64,000 bases of DNA from UBA7803 sp041690675 (GTDB lineage: Bacteria; Pseudomonadota; Gammaproteobacteria; Pseudomonadales; Azotimanducaceae). A model generated the notes under the pieces. That model had not been told where the DNA came from, did not search any database, and saw only the letters and a program-made list of their open reading frames with translations. Position 1 is the first letter of the stretch; each line of letters starts with the position of its first letter. Shown here in pieces: positions 8,450 through 16,687 of this stretch. The position numbers and the translations under genes were made by a program. The stretch spans positions 17,587-81,586 of the forward strand of contig JAWLGU010000009.1 in the NCBI GenBank assembly GCA_041690675.1, read 5' to 3'.

Positions 8450-8953
8450 TCATTGCTCCCGGAACCGGGGAATCAGCTCGACGAAGTTGCAGGGCTTGGA
8501 GCTGGCATCGAGCTGGTGATGCAGGATTTTCTCCCAGCCCGTTCGCACCGCGTTGCTCGAGCCGGGCAGGGCGAAGATCAGGGTTGCGTTAGCGAGGCCG
8601 CCGACAGCCCGGGATTGGATGGTGGACGGCCCGATCTCGTCGTAGGACACCTGGCGAAACAGCTCGCCGAAGCCGAGGATGGTCTTGTCGAACAACGGCA
8701 TCAGCGCTTCCGGGGTGCTGTCCCGGCCGGTGAAGCCGGTTCCCCCGGTGGTCAGAATCACGTCCACCTCGGGCTCGGCGATCCACGCCGACACCACGGC
8801 GCGGATCCGATAGACGTCGTCGGGGACGATGGCGCGGTGGCGCAGAGCATGGCCGTCCCGCTCCAGGAGCTCGACGAGCAGATCTCCCGAACGGTCGTCC
8901 TCCAGCGTGCGGGTGTCGGACACGGTCATCACGGCACAGGCGAGCGTCCTCAT
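8450..8953 (-). CDS. moaB: Molybdopterin biosynthesis protein MoaB/MogA family
   Basis: Molybdopterin-binding-fold protein of 167 residues. Members adenylylate molybdopterin before metal insertion (MogA) or are close relatives (MoaB). Motif LTTGGTGFTGRDSTPEA (about residues 67-83) and the C-terminal ALPGSSNAVRTGW segment are diagnostic. It is the last gene of a leftward group and is divergent from the giant carboxylase. A molybdenum link fits the neighbouring msrQ (partner of a molybdoenzyme), but this is only proximity on the genome. Confidence 0.9.
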   Translation of the reverse strand: MRTLACAVMTVSDTRTLEDDRSGDLLVELLERDGHALRHRAIVPDDVYRIRAVVSAWIAEPEVDVILTTGGTGFTGRDSTPEALMPLFDKTILGFGELFRQVSYDEIGPSTIQSRAVGGLANATLIFALPGSSNAVRTGWEKILHHQLDASSKPCNFVELIPRFREQ

Positions 8954-9076
8954 GTGACGGTCTCCGCAGAATCAGTTTTTTTAGTGATATCGGCCACTTA
9001 GCCGGGTGTTGCGTTTGCGCTCCCCGAGGCGAGTGGCTAGAGTACCGGCCATCTTACACCTTGCATACGGCGGACC

Positions 9077-12000
9077 GTGGAAAAACAGCTCGTGGAAGGG
9101 GATCGGCTCTACCTGATCGCGGAGAGCCTGGCCAAGGATTTCTCGCTCTTCCCGACCACCGACGTCGAGGAGCCGTTGCCGGGCCTGCTCGGCGAGCGGG
9201 AGATCCTGCGCCAGCGTGACCGACTCGCGAAGCTGGATGTGGACTCCTACATCGAGGCGGTGGTGGCCCGGGCCGAGGACCCGGGGCGGGTGCCTGCCCC
9301 CGAGGTGATCCGTGAGCTCGGCCGGGTGGTGGAGGAGGAGTCGGACGGCCCTTTCTACTACGCCACCGTGGAGATGGATTTCGCCGGTCAGCCCCGCTCC
9401 ATCGGCTTCATCGCCCAGAACCGGGCCGTGAAGAACGGCGTGTGGATGCCCGAGCATCACCTGGCCGCCGCCCGCCGTATCCAGATGTGCTCCCAGCGGG
9501 CGCTGCCCATCGTCTCGCTGATGGACACGCCGGGCGCCGACGCCGGCGAAGAGGCGAACCGCCAGAACCAGGCCCACAGCATCTCCCGGCTCATCGCCGA
9601 GATGAGCAACGTGGACGTGCCGAACGTGGGCATCGTCTTCGGCCTCGGCTATTCCGGCGGCGCCATTCCGCTGGCGGCCAGCAACATGATTCTCTCGGTG
9701 CGGGACGGGGTGTTCAGCACCATCCAACCCAAGGCCCTGGCGAACATCGCCCGCCGCCTGAACCTCTCCTGGCAGGAGTGCGCCAAGTACGTGGGCCTGT
9801 CCCCCTTCGAGCTCTACTGCCAGGGCAACATCGACGGCGTCATCGACTACGCCCCGGGCGAGACGGGGGAAAAGCTCGAGAACTTCCGCGCTGCCATCGT
9901 GGCGAGCCTCATGCGGGTCGAGGAGAAGGTGAAGGAGTTCGTCGCGGAGAACCCCTACATTCTCGATCACTATCGCCAGAGCCTGCAGCGCTACCTGAAC
10001 CCGTCCCGCCAGTTGCAGAGCATGCAGGCGAGCGCCCTGCTGCGGGTATCGCGCAACCCCACCGAATACCTGAACGTGTTCGGCGTGGCGTTCCGCTATC
10101 TGCGTTACCTGAAGGTGCGCCAGCGCATCAAGGCCACCTCCAAATCCCAGTACGGCCGGCTGGCAGATCAGGAGTTGCCGAAAGGCGAGCTGGACGTCCG
10201 TGCCGATCTGGAGCGACGTCAGACGTTCCTGCGGTGGATGCAGGACCCGGATCGCATCGTCTACGACGACATGCTGTCGAAGGCGTGGAAGAACTACAAC
10301 GAGAAGAAGCAGGCGGTGCACGACGAGCGGGGCCGCATCGCCCAGCTCATCTTCGGCGAGCCCAAGAAGAACTACGAAGACGCCCGCTCGGGTCTGGTCA
10401 CCGCCGTGGGCGTGTTCCTCTACAACCGCTGGAAAGCGGACGCCATGGGCAACCTGCGGGCGCTGAAGGATTTCCTGCGCCATCACGAGGACATCCGCCA
10501 GCTGCTGCGGGTGGAGGATTTGAACGATGCCAAGGGGCTGGCCCACGCCCTGGCGGAGGACGCCAAGCTCTTGCCCAGGCTGCGGCGGCGCTTCAGCCAC
10601 GAGGGCAAGAAGCTCCTGCGCAAAGCGGGCATCGAGGAAAAGTCCGAGGTGTATCTGTGCAATCAGCTCACCAATGAGCTGAATCTGGCCATCACCGGCG
10701 ACTCCCTGGCGGGGGCGGTCGGTGACGATCTGGGGCCGCAGGCCCGCGCCGCCCTGGCCGCCAAGGCGTCCGACATCGCCGTCAATCGGGCGATTCTGCT
10801 GGATCGCTTCGGCGCTTTCATTGTGTCGCCCCGCACCGAGGCCACGCCGGTGCCGTTCAGTGACATGACGGTGCTGGACGTGCTCACTGCCGACGACCTG
10901 CGACGGGACTTCGTCACCGAGTGCGAGAACCTGCTGCTGTTCGATTCCGTGTACGACCAGATCATCGCCAATCTGGACAGCATCGCCGAGGAAGCGCAGG
11001 AGAAGCAGTCGCTTTCCAAGGACTCCCTGGCGCGCCTGCTGGAGACCACCTTCAGTCTGGCCGCCCAAGGTGTGACCTTCGGCCGGGTGCCCGGCGAGGG
11101 CAGCTCCGAGGAGGTGGCCGAGCGGCTGCGCGGCCAGTTCGACGACTGGTATTTGCGGGTCATGCGGCTGCCGAAGAACACGGACTTCTTCCGCTCGGTG
11201 GAAGAGTGGAAGAAGACCAGCTTCCCGCACCTGTCGGATACCTTGTTCGTCGTGGTGACTCACCTGTTCGACGTGCTGCTGTACTCCTTCATTCAATCGG
11301 AGCGCGACGGCAAGTACCAGGGCCGCATCGCGCCGAAGAACATCGGCCGCCGCAAGGATTTCTGGAACCGGCTCAACATCGCCTATCGAGACCTGCTGAT
11401 CCAGAACGTGTTGCGGCGCTTCAAGAATCAGGCGGGCAGCGGCTATCAGGAGTTCGTCGACACATTCTTCAGCGATTTCGAGGAGAAGTTCGAGGAGCTG
11501 ATCAGCTCCGATCCCTGCGAGTTTCCCGGTTTCCGTCATTCCATCGAGGCGGCCCTGAAGCGCGACATCGCCCCATGCGGCATCATCACCGGAATCGGCA
11601 CGTTCAAGGGCGCCAACGATGGCGCCCGCGTCGGGGTGGTGATTTCCAACGTGCAGTTCCAGGCGGGTTCCTTCGACATGGCCAGCGCGGAGAAGGTTTG
11701 CCGCCTGCTGGTGGAGTGTGCGGAGCAGCATCTGCCGGTGGTGTGCTTCATGTCCTCCGGGGGCATGCAGACCAAGGAAGGGGCGGGTGCGCTGTTCTCC
11801 ATGGCAGCGGTGAACGACCGCATCACCCGGTTCGTGCGCGACCACGACCTGCCGGTGATCATGTTCGGCTTCGGCGACTGTACCGGGGGCGCCCAGGCCA
11901 GCTTCGTCACCCATCCGCTGGCTCAGACCTACTACTTCTCCGGCACCAGCATGCCCTTCGCGGGTCAGATCGTGGTGCCGTCGAACCTGCCGCTGAACTC

Positions 12001-13966
12001 CATCCTCTCGAACTACCTGTCGCTGGTGCCCGGTTCAATGCAGGGGCTGGTGAAGCACCCGTTCCTGCCGGAGCTCGATGAGGAGCTGCGGCGCATCGAC
12101 CCGGAAATCCCGGTGCCCCAGGAGACGGTGGAAGACGTGGTGCAGCGGGTGCTCTCCGGGATCTTGAGTCAGCAGCGGCCGGTGGTGGTGGCGCACCGGC
12201 CGAAGTACACCGACCGCGACCTCATCCGGCCCGTGCGCCGCACCCTGATCCACGCCCGGGGCTGCACCGCGGTCAAGCTCATCCGCATCGCCCAGAAGAA
12301 CGGCATCGAGGTGGTGCTGGTGCAGTCGGACCCGGACATGGAATCCGCGGCGGTGGACATGCTCGGCAATCGCGACACCCTGGTGTGCATCGGCGGCAAC
12401 ACCCCAGACGAGAGTTATCTCAACGCCCAGAGCGTGCTGCGGGTTGCGGAGCACGAGGGCGTCGACTCCCTGCACCCGGGCATCGGATTCCTCTCGGAGA
12501 ACGCGCAGTTCGCCGAGCTGGTGCGATCCCACGGCATCAACTTCATCGGCCCGCCCGTGCACAGCATGGACACCATGGGCAACAAGTCCAACGCCATCAA
12601 CACCGCCATCCGCCTGGGCGTTCCGGTGGTGCCCGGCAGCCACGGCATTCTCACCGACGTCGAGCGGGCGGCGGCGGTGGCCGAGAACATCGGCTATCCC
12701 GTGCTCATCAAGGCGGTCCACGGCGGCGGCGGCAAGGGCATTCAGGTGGTGGAGGAGCCCTCCCAGTTCCACGAGCTGTTCCACCGGGTCACCGCCGAAG
12801 CGCGCAGCGCCTTCGGCAACGGCGACGTGTATCTCGAGAAGTACGTGACCTCGCTGCGCCACATCGAGGCCCAGCTGCTGCGCGACATTCACGGCAATAC
12901 GCGGGTGCTGGGGCTTCGCGACTGCAGCGTGCAGCGCAACAAGCAGAAGGTGTTCGAGGAGTCGGACTCGACCCTGCTCACGGACGAGCTGCGCGAGCAG
13001 GTCATGACTCACACCGCTGCGCTGGCGGAGGAGGTGGGCTACGTGGGCGCCGGTACCGTGGAGTTCATCTTCGACCTGGACGCCCAGGCCGTCTACTTCA
13101 TGGAGATGAATACCCGGCTGCAGGTGGAGCACCCGGTCACCGAGTGGGTGTCGGGGGTCGATATCGTCACCCAGCAGTTCCGCATCGCCTCCGGGGAGCC
13201 CATCGCGGATCTGGAGATCCGCCACAACGGCTATGCCATCGAGGCGCGGATCAACGCCGAGCGGGTGCATCTCGGCGGCAACGGCGAGCTGCTGTTCCAG
13301 CCTCACCCGGGGGAGATTCGCGAGTGCGAGTTTCCCGACGACTGCGGCGTGGAGGTCATCGCCGCCGCCGCCCCGGGCACGTTCGTCTCGCCCTACTATG
13401 ACAGCATGATCGCCCAGGTCATCGTCCACGCGCCGGATCGAGCCAGCGCCATCACCAAGCTGCGTGACTACCTCGGCCGTGTGCACATCAGCGGCATCTG
13501 CACAAACATCCCGTTGCTCAAGCGCATCCTGGCCGACGACGTGTTCCGTGGCGGCGATTACGACACGGACTACCTGCCGCGCTTCCTCGAGCGCATCGAC
13601 GCCGACGCCCTCATCCGCGAGATCGAGGCGTCGGGCGGGGAGCTGTCCGGCGGCATCGACAAGGACGCCATCCGCATCGACGGCAGCGACGAGCTGAAGG
13701 TGCTGGCGCCCACCACGGCTATCTTCTACGCCACGCCCACTCCCACCGAGCCCGAGTACGTGGCGGTGGGCGACCGCATCTCCGTACGCCACACCCTGGG
13801 TCAGCTTGAAGCCATGAAGATCTTCACGCCCCTGAAGCTTTCTGACTTCAACACGGAGTTCGAGCTCTACCCCGCGGACCGCGAGTACGAGGTGACGCGG
13901 ATCAACATGAGCTCCGGCCAGCAGGTGAATGCGGGGGATCTGCTGTTTGTGGTGAAGGCGATATAG
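9077..13966 (+). CDS. Single-chain biotin-dependent acyl-CoA carboxylase, CT-CT-BC-BCCP architecture
   Basis: One 1629-residue polypeptide carries all modules of a biotin-dependent acyl-CoA carboxylase. Residues about 95-300 are an AccA-like carboxyltransferase half (SLMDTPGADAGEEA near 149; GLGYSGGA near 190). About 300-800 is an unassigned largely helical region. About 815-1010 is an AccD-like half (FMSSGGMQTKEGAG near 890, GDCTGGAQASF near 933) without a zinc finger. About 1065-1500 is biotin carboxylase (GGGGKGIQVV near 1217, EMNTRLQVEHPVTEW near 1343). About 1550-1629 is the biotin carrier domain with LEAMKIF, biotinylated Lys1581. All catalytic motifs look intact. Start is GTG at 9077. 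It appears monocistronic, divergent from moaB and close to fabY. The acyl-CoA substrate is unknown; acetyl-CoA or a longer acyl-CoA are both possible. Confidence 0.9.
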   Translation: MEKQLVEGDRLYLIAESLAKDFSLFPTTDVEEPLPGLLGEREILRQRDRLAKLDVDSYIEAVVARAEDPGRVPAPEVIRELGRVVEEESDGPFYYATVEMDFAGQPRSIGFIAQNRAVKNGVWMPEHHLAAARRIQMCSQRALPIVSLMDTPGADAGEEANRQNQAHSISRLIAEMSNVDVPNVGIVFGLGYSGGAIPLAASNMILSVRDGVFSTIQPKALANIARRLNLSWQECAKYVGLSPFELYCQGNIDGVIDYAPGETGEKLENFRAAIVASLMRVEEKVKEFVAENPYILDHYRQSLQRYLNPSRQLQSMQASALLRVSRNPTEYLNVFGVAFRYLRYLKVRQRIKATSKSQYGRLADQELPKGELDVRADLERRQTFLRWMQDPDRIVYDDMLSKAWKNYNEKKQAVHDERGRIAQLIFGEPKKNYEDARSGLVTAVGVFLYNRWKADAMGNLRALKDFLRHHEDIRQLLRVEDLNDAKGLAHALAEDAKLLPRLRRRFSHEGKKLLRKAGIEEKSEVYLCNQLTNELNLAITGDSLAGAVGDDLGPQARAALAAKASDIAVNRAILLDRFGAFIVSPRTEATPVPFSDMTVLDVLTADDLRRDFVTECENLLLFDSVYDQIIANLDSIAEEAQEKQSLSKDSLARLLETTFSLAAQGVTFGRVPGEGSSEEVAERLRGQFDDWYLRVMRLPKNTDFFRSVEEWKKTSFPHLSDTLFVVVTHLFDVLLYSFIQSERDGKYQGRIAPKNIGRRKDFWNRLNIAYRDLLIQNVLRRFKNQAGSGYQEFVDTFFSDFEEKFEELISSDPCEFPGFRHSIEAALKRDIAPCGIITGIGTFKGANDGARVGVVISNVQFQAGSFDMASAEKVCRLLVECAEQHLPVVCFMSSGGMQTKEGAGALFSMAAVNDRITRFVRDHDLPVIMFGFGDCTGGAQASFVTHPLAQTYYFSGTSMPFAGQIVVPSNLPLNSILSNYLSLVPGSMQGLVKHPFLPELDEELRRIDPEIPVPQETVEDVVQRVLSGILSQQRPVVVAHRPKYTDRDLIRPVRRTLIHARGCTAVKLIRIAQKNGIEVVLVQSDPDMESAAVDMLGNRDTLVCIGGNTPDESYLNAQSVLRVAEHEGVDSLHPGIGFLSENAQFAELVRSHGINFIGPPVHSMDTMGNKSNAINTAIRLGVPVVPGSHGILTDVERAAAVAENIGYPVLIKAVHGGGGKGIQVVEEPSQFHELFHRVTAEARSAFGNGDVYLEKYVTSLRHIEAQLLRDIHGNTRVLGLRDCSVQRNKQKVFEESDSTLLTDELREQVMTHTAALAEEVGYVGAGTVEFIFDLDAQAVYFMEMNTRLQVEHPVTEWVSGVDIVTQQFRIASGEPIADLEIRHNGYAIEARINAERVHLGGNGELLFQPHPGEIRECEFPDDCGVEVIAAAAPGTFVSPYYDSMIAQVIVHAPDRASAITKLRDYLGRVHISGICTNIPLLKRILADDVFRGGDYDTDYLPRFLERIDADALIREIEASGGELSGGIDKDAIRIDGSDELKVLAPTTAIFYATPTPTEPEYVAVGDRISVRHTLGQLEAMKIFTPLKLSDFNTEFELYPADREYEVTRINMSSGQQVNAGDLLFVVKAI

Positions 13967-13969
13967 AAA

Positions 13970-14073
13970 TTCGCTGTCCGCTATCCGCCTTTCGCGTTCC
14001 GCCGGAGGGCACTCGCTATGGGCTGGCGAAATGGCTCTTGCGGATAGCGGACGGCGGAAAGCGGACAGCGATT
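13970..14073. repeat. Long imperfect inverted repeat of TCCGCTn units, copy B
   Basis: The left arm (13970-14006) and right arm (14039-14073) pair over about 32 positions with roughly five mismatches, separated by a 32-base loop. The right arm shares GCGGATAGCGGAC with copy A at 1038-1063. It lies between the convergent carboxylase and TauE genes and ends one base before the TauE stop codon, the same position relative to genes as copy A. Confidence 0.75.
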
Positions 14074-14074
14074 C

Positions 14075-14818
14075 TCAAACCATCATCCTCACCCCTTGCG
14101 CCACACACGTCCCGCCGATCGCGAGGATGATCCATCCGCTCACCCTGCGGAAGACGCCGTCTGCCAATCGGTCGAGGAGCCGGGTGCCCACGCGGGTTCC
14201 GGCGACGGCGGTGGCTACGGCCACGGCGTAGAGCCATGCCGGCACGGTGGTGCCGGCGCCCACCAGCACCCCGTAGTAGCCCAGCTTGATCAGATGCCCC
14301 AGGGTCTGGGTGATGGCCTTGCTGGCCACTACTTGATGCCGGGTGAGGCTCGAGTTCAGGTAGAACACGTCGAGCAGCGGGCCCGACGCGCCGGCCAGGA
14401 GCTGGGCTGCGGTCACCACGGTTCCGCAGGCCGTGGCGGTCGGCCAGTGGTTCATGTCCAGGGCACTCAACCGGGGCACCAGGCGCGCGGCGAAGGGCAT
14501 GGTTCCCACCAGCAGGAGCACCAGACCCGGATCCGGCACCACGCTGAGCGCCGCGAACGCCGCCACGGCCGCGGCCGCGCCGAGGAGATACGGTGGCAGG
14601 ACGCGCCACTGGATGTGCTCACGCAGGAACCAGGTGCGCGAGCCGTTGGAGAAGGCCTGCACGGCGCCGTGGAGCATCATCGCGGCGGAGACCGTCAGCG
14701 CCGAGACGAGCACGGCCATCAGGATCATGCCACCCGCCATGCCGAGGATCCCGGACAACACGGCGGTGGCGAAGACGCTGGCGATGATGAGGAGGTCGAG
14801 CAGCATGGCGCGGAGCAT
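14075..14818 (-). CDS. TauE/SafE-family membrane permease
   Basis: Integral membrane protein of 247 residues with about seven or eight hydrophobic segments. TauE/SafE proteins are putative anion or sulfonate exporters. The first half carries the family's typical SGILGMAGGMILM loop, and the second half repeats the pattern with AGASGPLLDVFYL (about residues 142-154). The two-fold internal repeat is consistent with the family fold. No metabolic partner is adjacent, so the transported compound is unknown. Downstream is the inverted repeat copy B. Confidence 0.85.
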   Translation of the reverse strand: MLRAMLLDLLIIASVFATAVLSGILGMAGGMILMAVLVSALTVSAAMMLHGAVQAFSNGSRTWFLREHIQWRVLPPYLLGAAAAVAAFAALSVVPDPGLVLLLVGTMPFAARLVPRLSALDMNHWPTATACGTVVTAAQLLAGASGPLLDVFYLNSSLTRHQVVASKAITQTLGHLIKLGYYGVLVGAGTTVPAWLYAVAVATAVAGTRVGTRLLDRLADGVFRRVSGWIILAIGGTCVAQGVRMMV

Positions 14819-14878
14819 GCGTCAAGCAACTTCATGAAAAAAGCGATATCGAGGAAACGCACTTATTCCTGAACGTCG

Positions 14879-15244
14879 CTATTGATCGTGGTGCGCTGCG
14901 AGGCCCGAGCGGGCGACCATCTCTTCCACGGGATTCGCCACGAGGTAGTGCGTGTCGAGCCAGTTCTGCACGTTCAGGATCGCGCCGTCGTCATGTTCGC
15001 GAGGCGGAACGAACACCCGATAGGGCGCGAGACCCTCGTGGTGCCACTGCAGGGCGTAGTAGCGCGCGACGGCCTGAGCGGTGGCGGGATTGACCCGCCG
15101 TGACACTAGATAGAGCACCAGATCGTGCCAGGATGAAGACGCTCCGGAGGAGATGAACTGCTGCCGCTCCCCAGCGGTGACGAGGGCCTTCTCCGGCGAT
15201 ACCGGGATGTGGGGAAACGTGCGGGGAACTTCTCCGCGCTGAGT
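14879..15244 (-). pseudogene. Remnant of a GlxA-type (DJ-1/PfpI + AraC HTH) transcriptional regulator
   Basis: Reading leftward from the MFS stop codon, an open frame of about 120 codons encodes the middle of a GlxA/FtrA-like regulator. It contains the end of the DJ-1/PfpI domain (KALVTAGERQQFISSGASS, then WHDLVLYLVSRR) and the linker plus first HTH helices (VQNWLDTHYLVANPVEEMVA, then RSGL), and stops at 14879 before the second HTH should appear. No N-terminal nucleophile-elbow region exists: the frame begins immediately after the MFS stop codon. Both ends are therefore missing. A 79-residue ORF from ATG 15118 is inside it but is unlikely to be functional. Confidence 0.75.
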
Positions 15245-16447
15245 TCATCGTGTGTGGCCACGTATTAGGGTCAGGGCAACGGCCACGGATAACACCACAG
15301 CGCCTGCGATCATGGATTCGGCGATGCCGATGAACTCGGCGACGAGTGCAAGCAAGAAGCCCAGCGCGATTTCACCGGCGTTTTCGGCGAACGACAGAAA
15401 CGACTGGACAGTGGCTCTCACATGGCTCGCTGCATGCTCGTTCGCCCATATGGAGCTGACGGTACGCATGACGGTCATCGCTATGCCGGTGACGGCAAGC
15501 ACTCCGCCCATTGCGATCTCGGCACTTGGTGCCGCTGCGAGCAGCATCAAGCCCAGCACGCCAAATGCAACTCCCCATGCGTAGAGCCCGGCATAGCCGG
15601 TGCTCCCGGTGAGGGATCTGGTCAGGATGGCGAGCACGACAGCGCCCAGTACCAGGGCTGCAATCGACAACAGCGTCAGCCATACCAAGGGCTCTGCACC
15701 TTGCGGCAATCCCAGGTCGATCAGGTGCTTGGCGTACAGCCTGCCATATGCCTCGTCCGCCCCGTTGACCAGGAAGGTACAGAGCAGAATCAGCATCAGG
15801 ATCTTGTGCGTGCGCACGCATGAGACACCGTCTCGAAGCGTCGTGCCGACCGCTCCGGGCGCATCCCCGCGGCTACGCTCGGTGACATGCGACTCCGGAA
15901 AGCCGACGGCGACCACGGCCCCGAGGATCCACATGCCGGCCCCGGCGATCACGATAGCCTGAGCAAGCCCCGCCGTTGAGCCCACGACACCGAACGCGAG
16001 GATGCCTCCAGCGGAACCGACCTGGCCCCACATCGCGCTCCGAGCCAGGACCTGGGCCGTCCTGTCCGGTTGCTTCAACTCGTCGGTCAGCCACGCGACG
16101 TCCGCGCCACTGGAGAACGTCCAGGATAGACCCCAGAGCATCTGCGTCACGATCAAGGCGGGAAACCACGTCAAGAGGCCGGTGGAGAGCATTCCCAGGC
16201 CCATGAGTCCGTGGCTGATGACGATGGACCACTTCCGGCTGTAGGTGTCGGCGATGATCCCGGTGGGAACTTCCGCAGCAAGGACCGTCAGCCCCTGTGC
16301 GGTTCCCAGAAAGACCAGTTGAAACGGGGAGAGCCGGGCCTCGGTCACCAGGTAGAGGCTGGTCGCCAGCCACCATCCATGATGTAGAAACGATCGTACG
16401 AACAGCCAAGCCGCGTAGCGATGCGCCACAGACAGGGGAGAATTCAA
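15245..16447 (-). CDS. Major facilitator superfamily transporter
   Basis: Twelve-helix MFS permease of about 400 residues, similar in layout to drug/metabolite efflux carriers. The loop between helices 2 and 3 carries GIIADTYSRKWSIV, an MFS motif A-like sequence. Start: a TTG at 16447 preceded by AGGAG at an eight-base spacing fits better than the GTG at 16480, which has no ribosome binding site and would add eleven polar residues. It is divergent from the nitronate monooxygenase, and its stop codon directly abuts the GlxA remnant. GC content in this stretch is lower than in flanking genes. The substrate is not predictable. Confidence 0.85.
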   Translation of the reverse strand: MNSPLSVAHRYAAWLFVRSFLHHGWWLATSLYLVTEARLSPFQLVFLGTAQGLTVLAAEVPTGIIADTYSRKWSIVISHGLMGLGMLSTGLLTWFPALIVTQMLWGLSWTFSSGADVAWLTDELKQPDRTAQVLARSAMWGQVGSAGGILAFGVVGSTAGLAQAIVIAGAGMWILGAVVAVGFPESHVTERSRGDAPGAVGTTLRDGVSCVRTHKILMLILLCTFLVNGADEAYGRLYAKHLIDLGLPQGAEPLVWLTLLSIAALVLGAVVLAILTRSLTGSTGYAGLYAWGVAFGVLGLMLLAAAPSAEIAMGGVLAVTGIAMTVMRTVSSIWANEHAASHVRATVQSFLSFAENAGEIALGFLLALVAEFIGIAESMIAGAVVLSVAVALTLIRGHTR

Positions 16448-16476
16448 AGGGGATACTCCTCTGCAGCCACGGACAC

Positions 16477-16498
16477 CCACCGGAAGCCCGGTGGTTTT
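16477..16498 (-). promoter_or_regulatory. Hairpin in the MFS leader
   Basis: CCACCGG-AAGC-CCGGTGG forms a perfect 7-bp stem followed on the plus strand by TTTT. It lies 30 bases upstream of the preferred MFS TTG start, so it would sit in the mRNA leader. Function unknown. Confidence 0.35.
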
Positions 16499-16571
16499 CG
16501 ATCACGTCTCGTGGCTGTCAGTTGAGGAGCATGGGTAGAAAGTATCCCAATGTCCGGGACGGAGTAAACCG

Positions 16572-16585
16572 CCGGTCATGACCGG
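16572..16585. promoter_or_regulatory. Perfect 14-bp palindrome between divergent MFS and nitronate monooxygenase genes
   Basis: CCGGTCATGACCGG is fully self-complementary and lies in the 240-base divergent intergenic region. It has the form of a dimeric repressor site, and the only nearby regulator is the LysR gene at 17845. No promoter boxes could be placed around it with confidence. Confidence 0.4.
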
Positions 16586-16687
16586 GCGCTGTTCGTCTGC
16601 TCAGCCTGCCGGCGGCTGCCGGCGCGAAGCAGACATGCGGACCGTGGATTGGCAAACTCGATCCCGACCTCTGACGGAGTAGAGGCC

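Noticed and set aside
8981..11914. 977-codon open frame antisense to the carboxylase
   Set aside because: GC-rich codon usage of the sense gene leaves long stop-free frames on the other strand; the sense product has intact catalytic motifs and the antisense translation has none.
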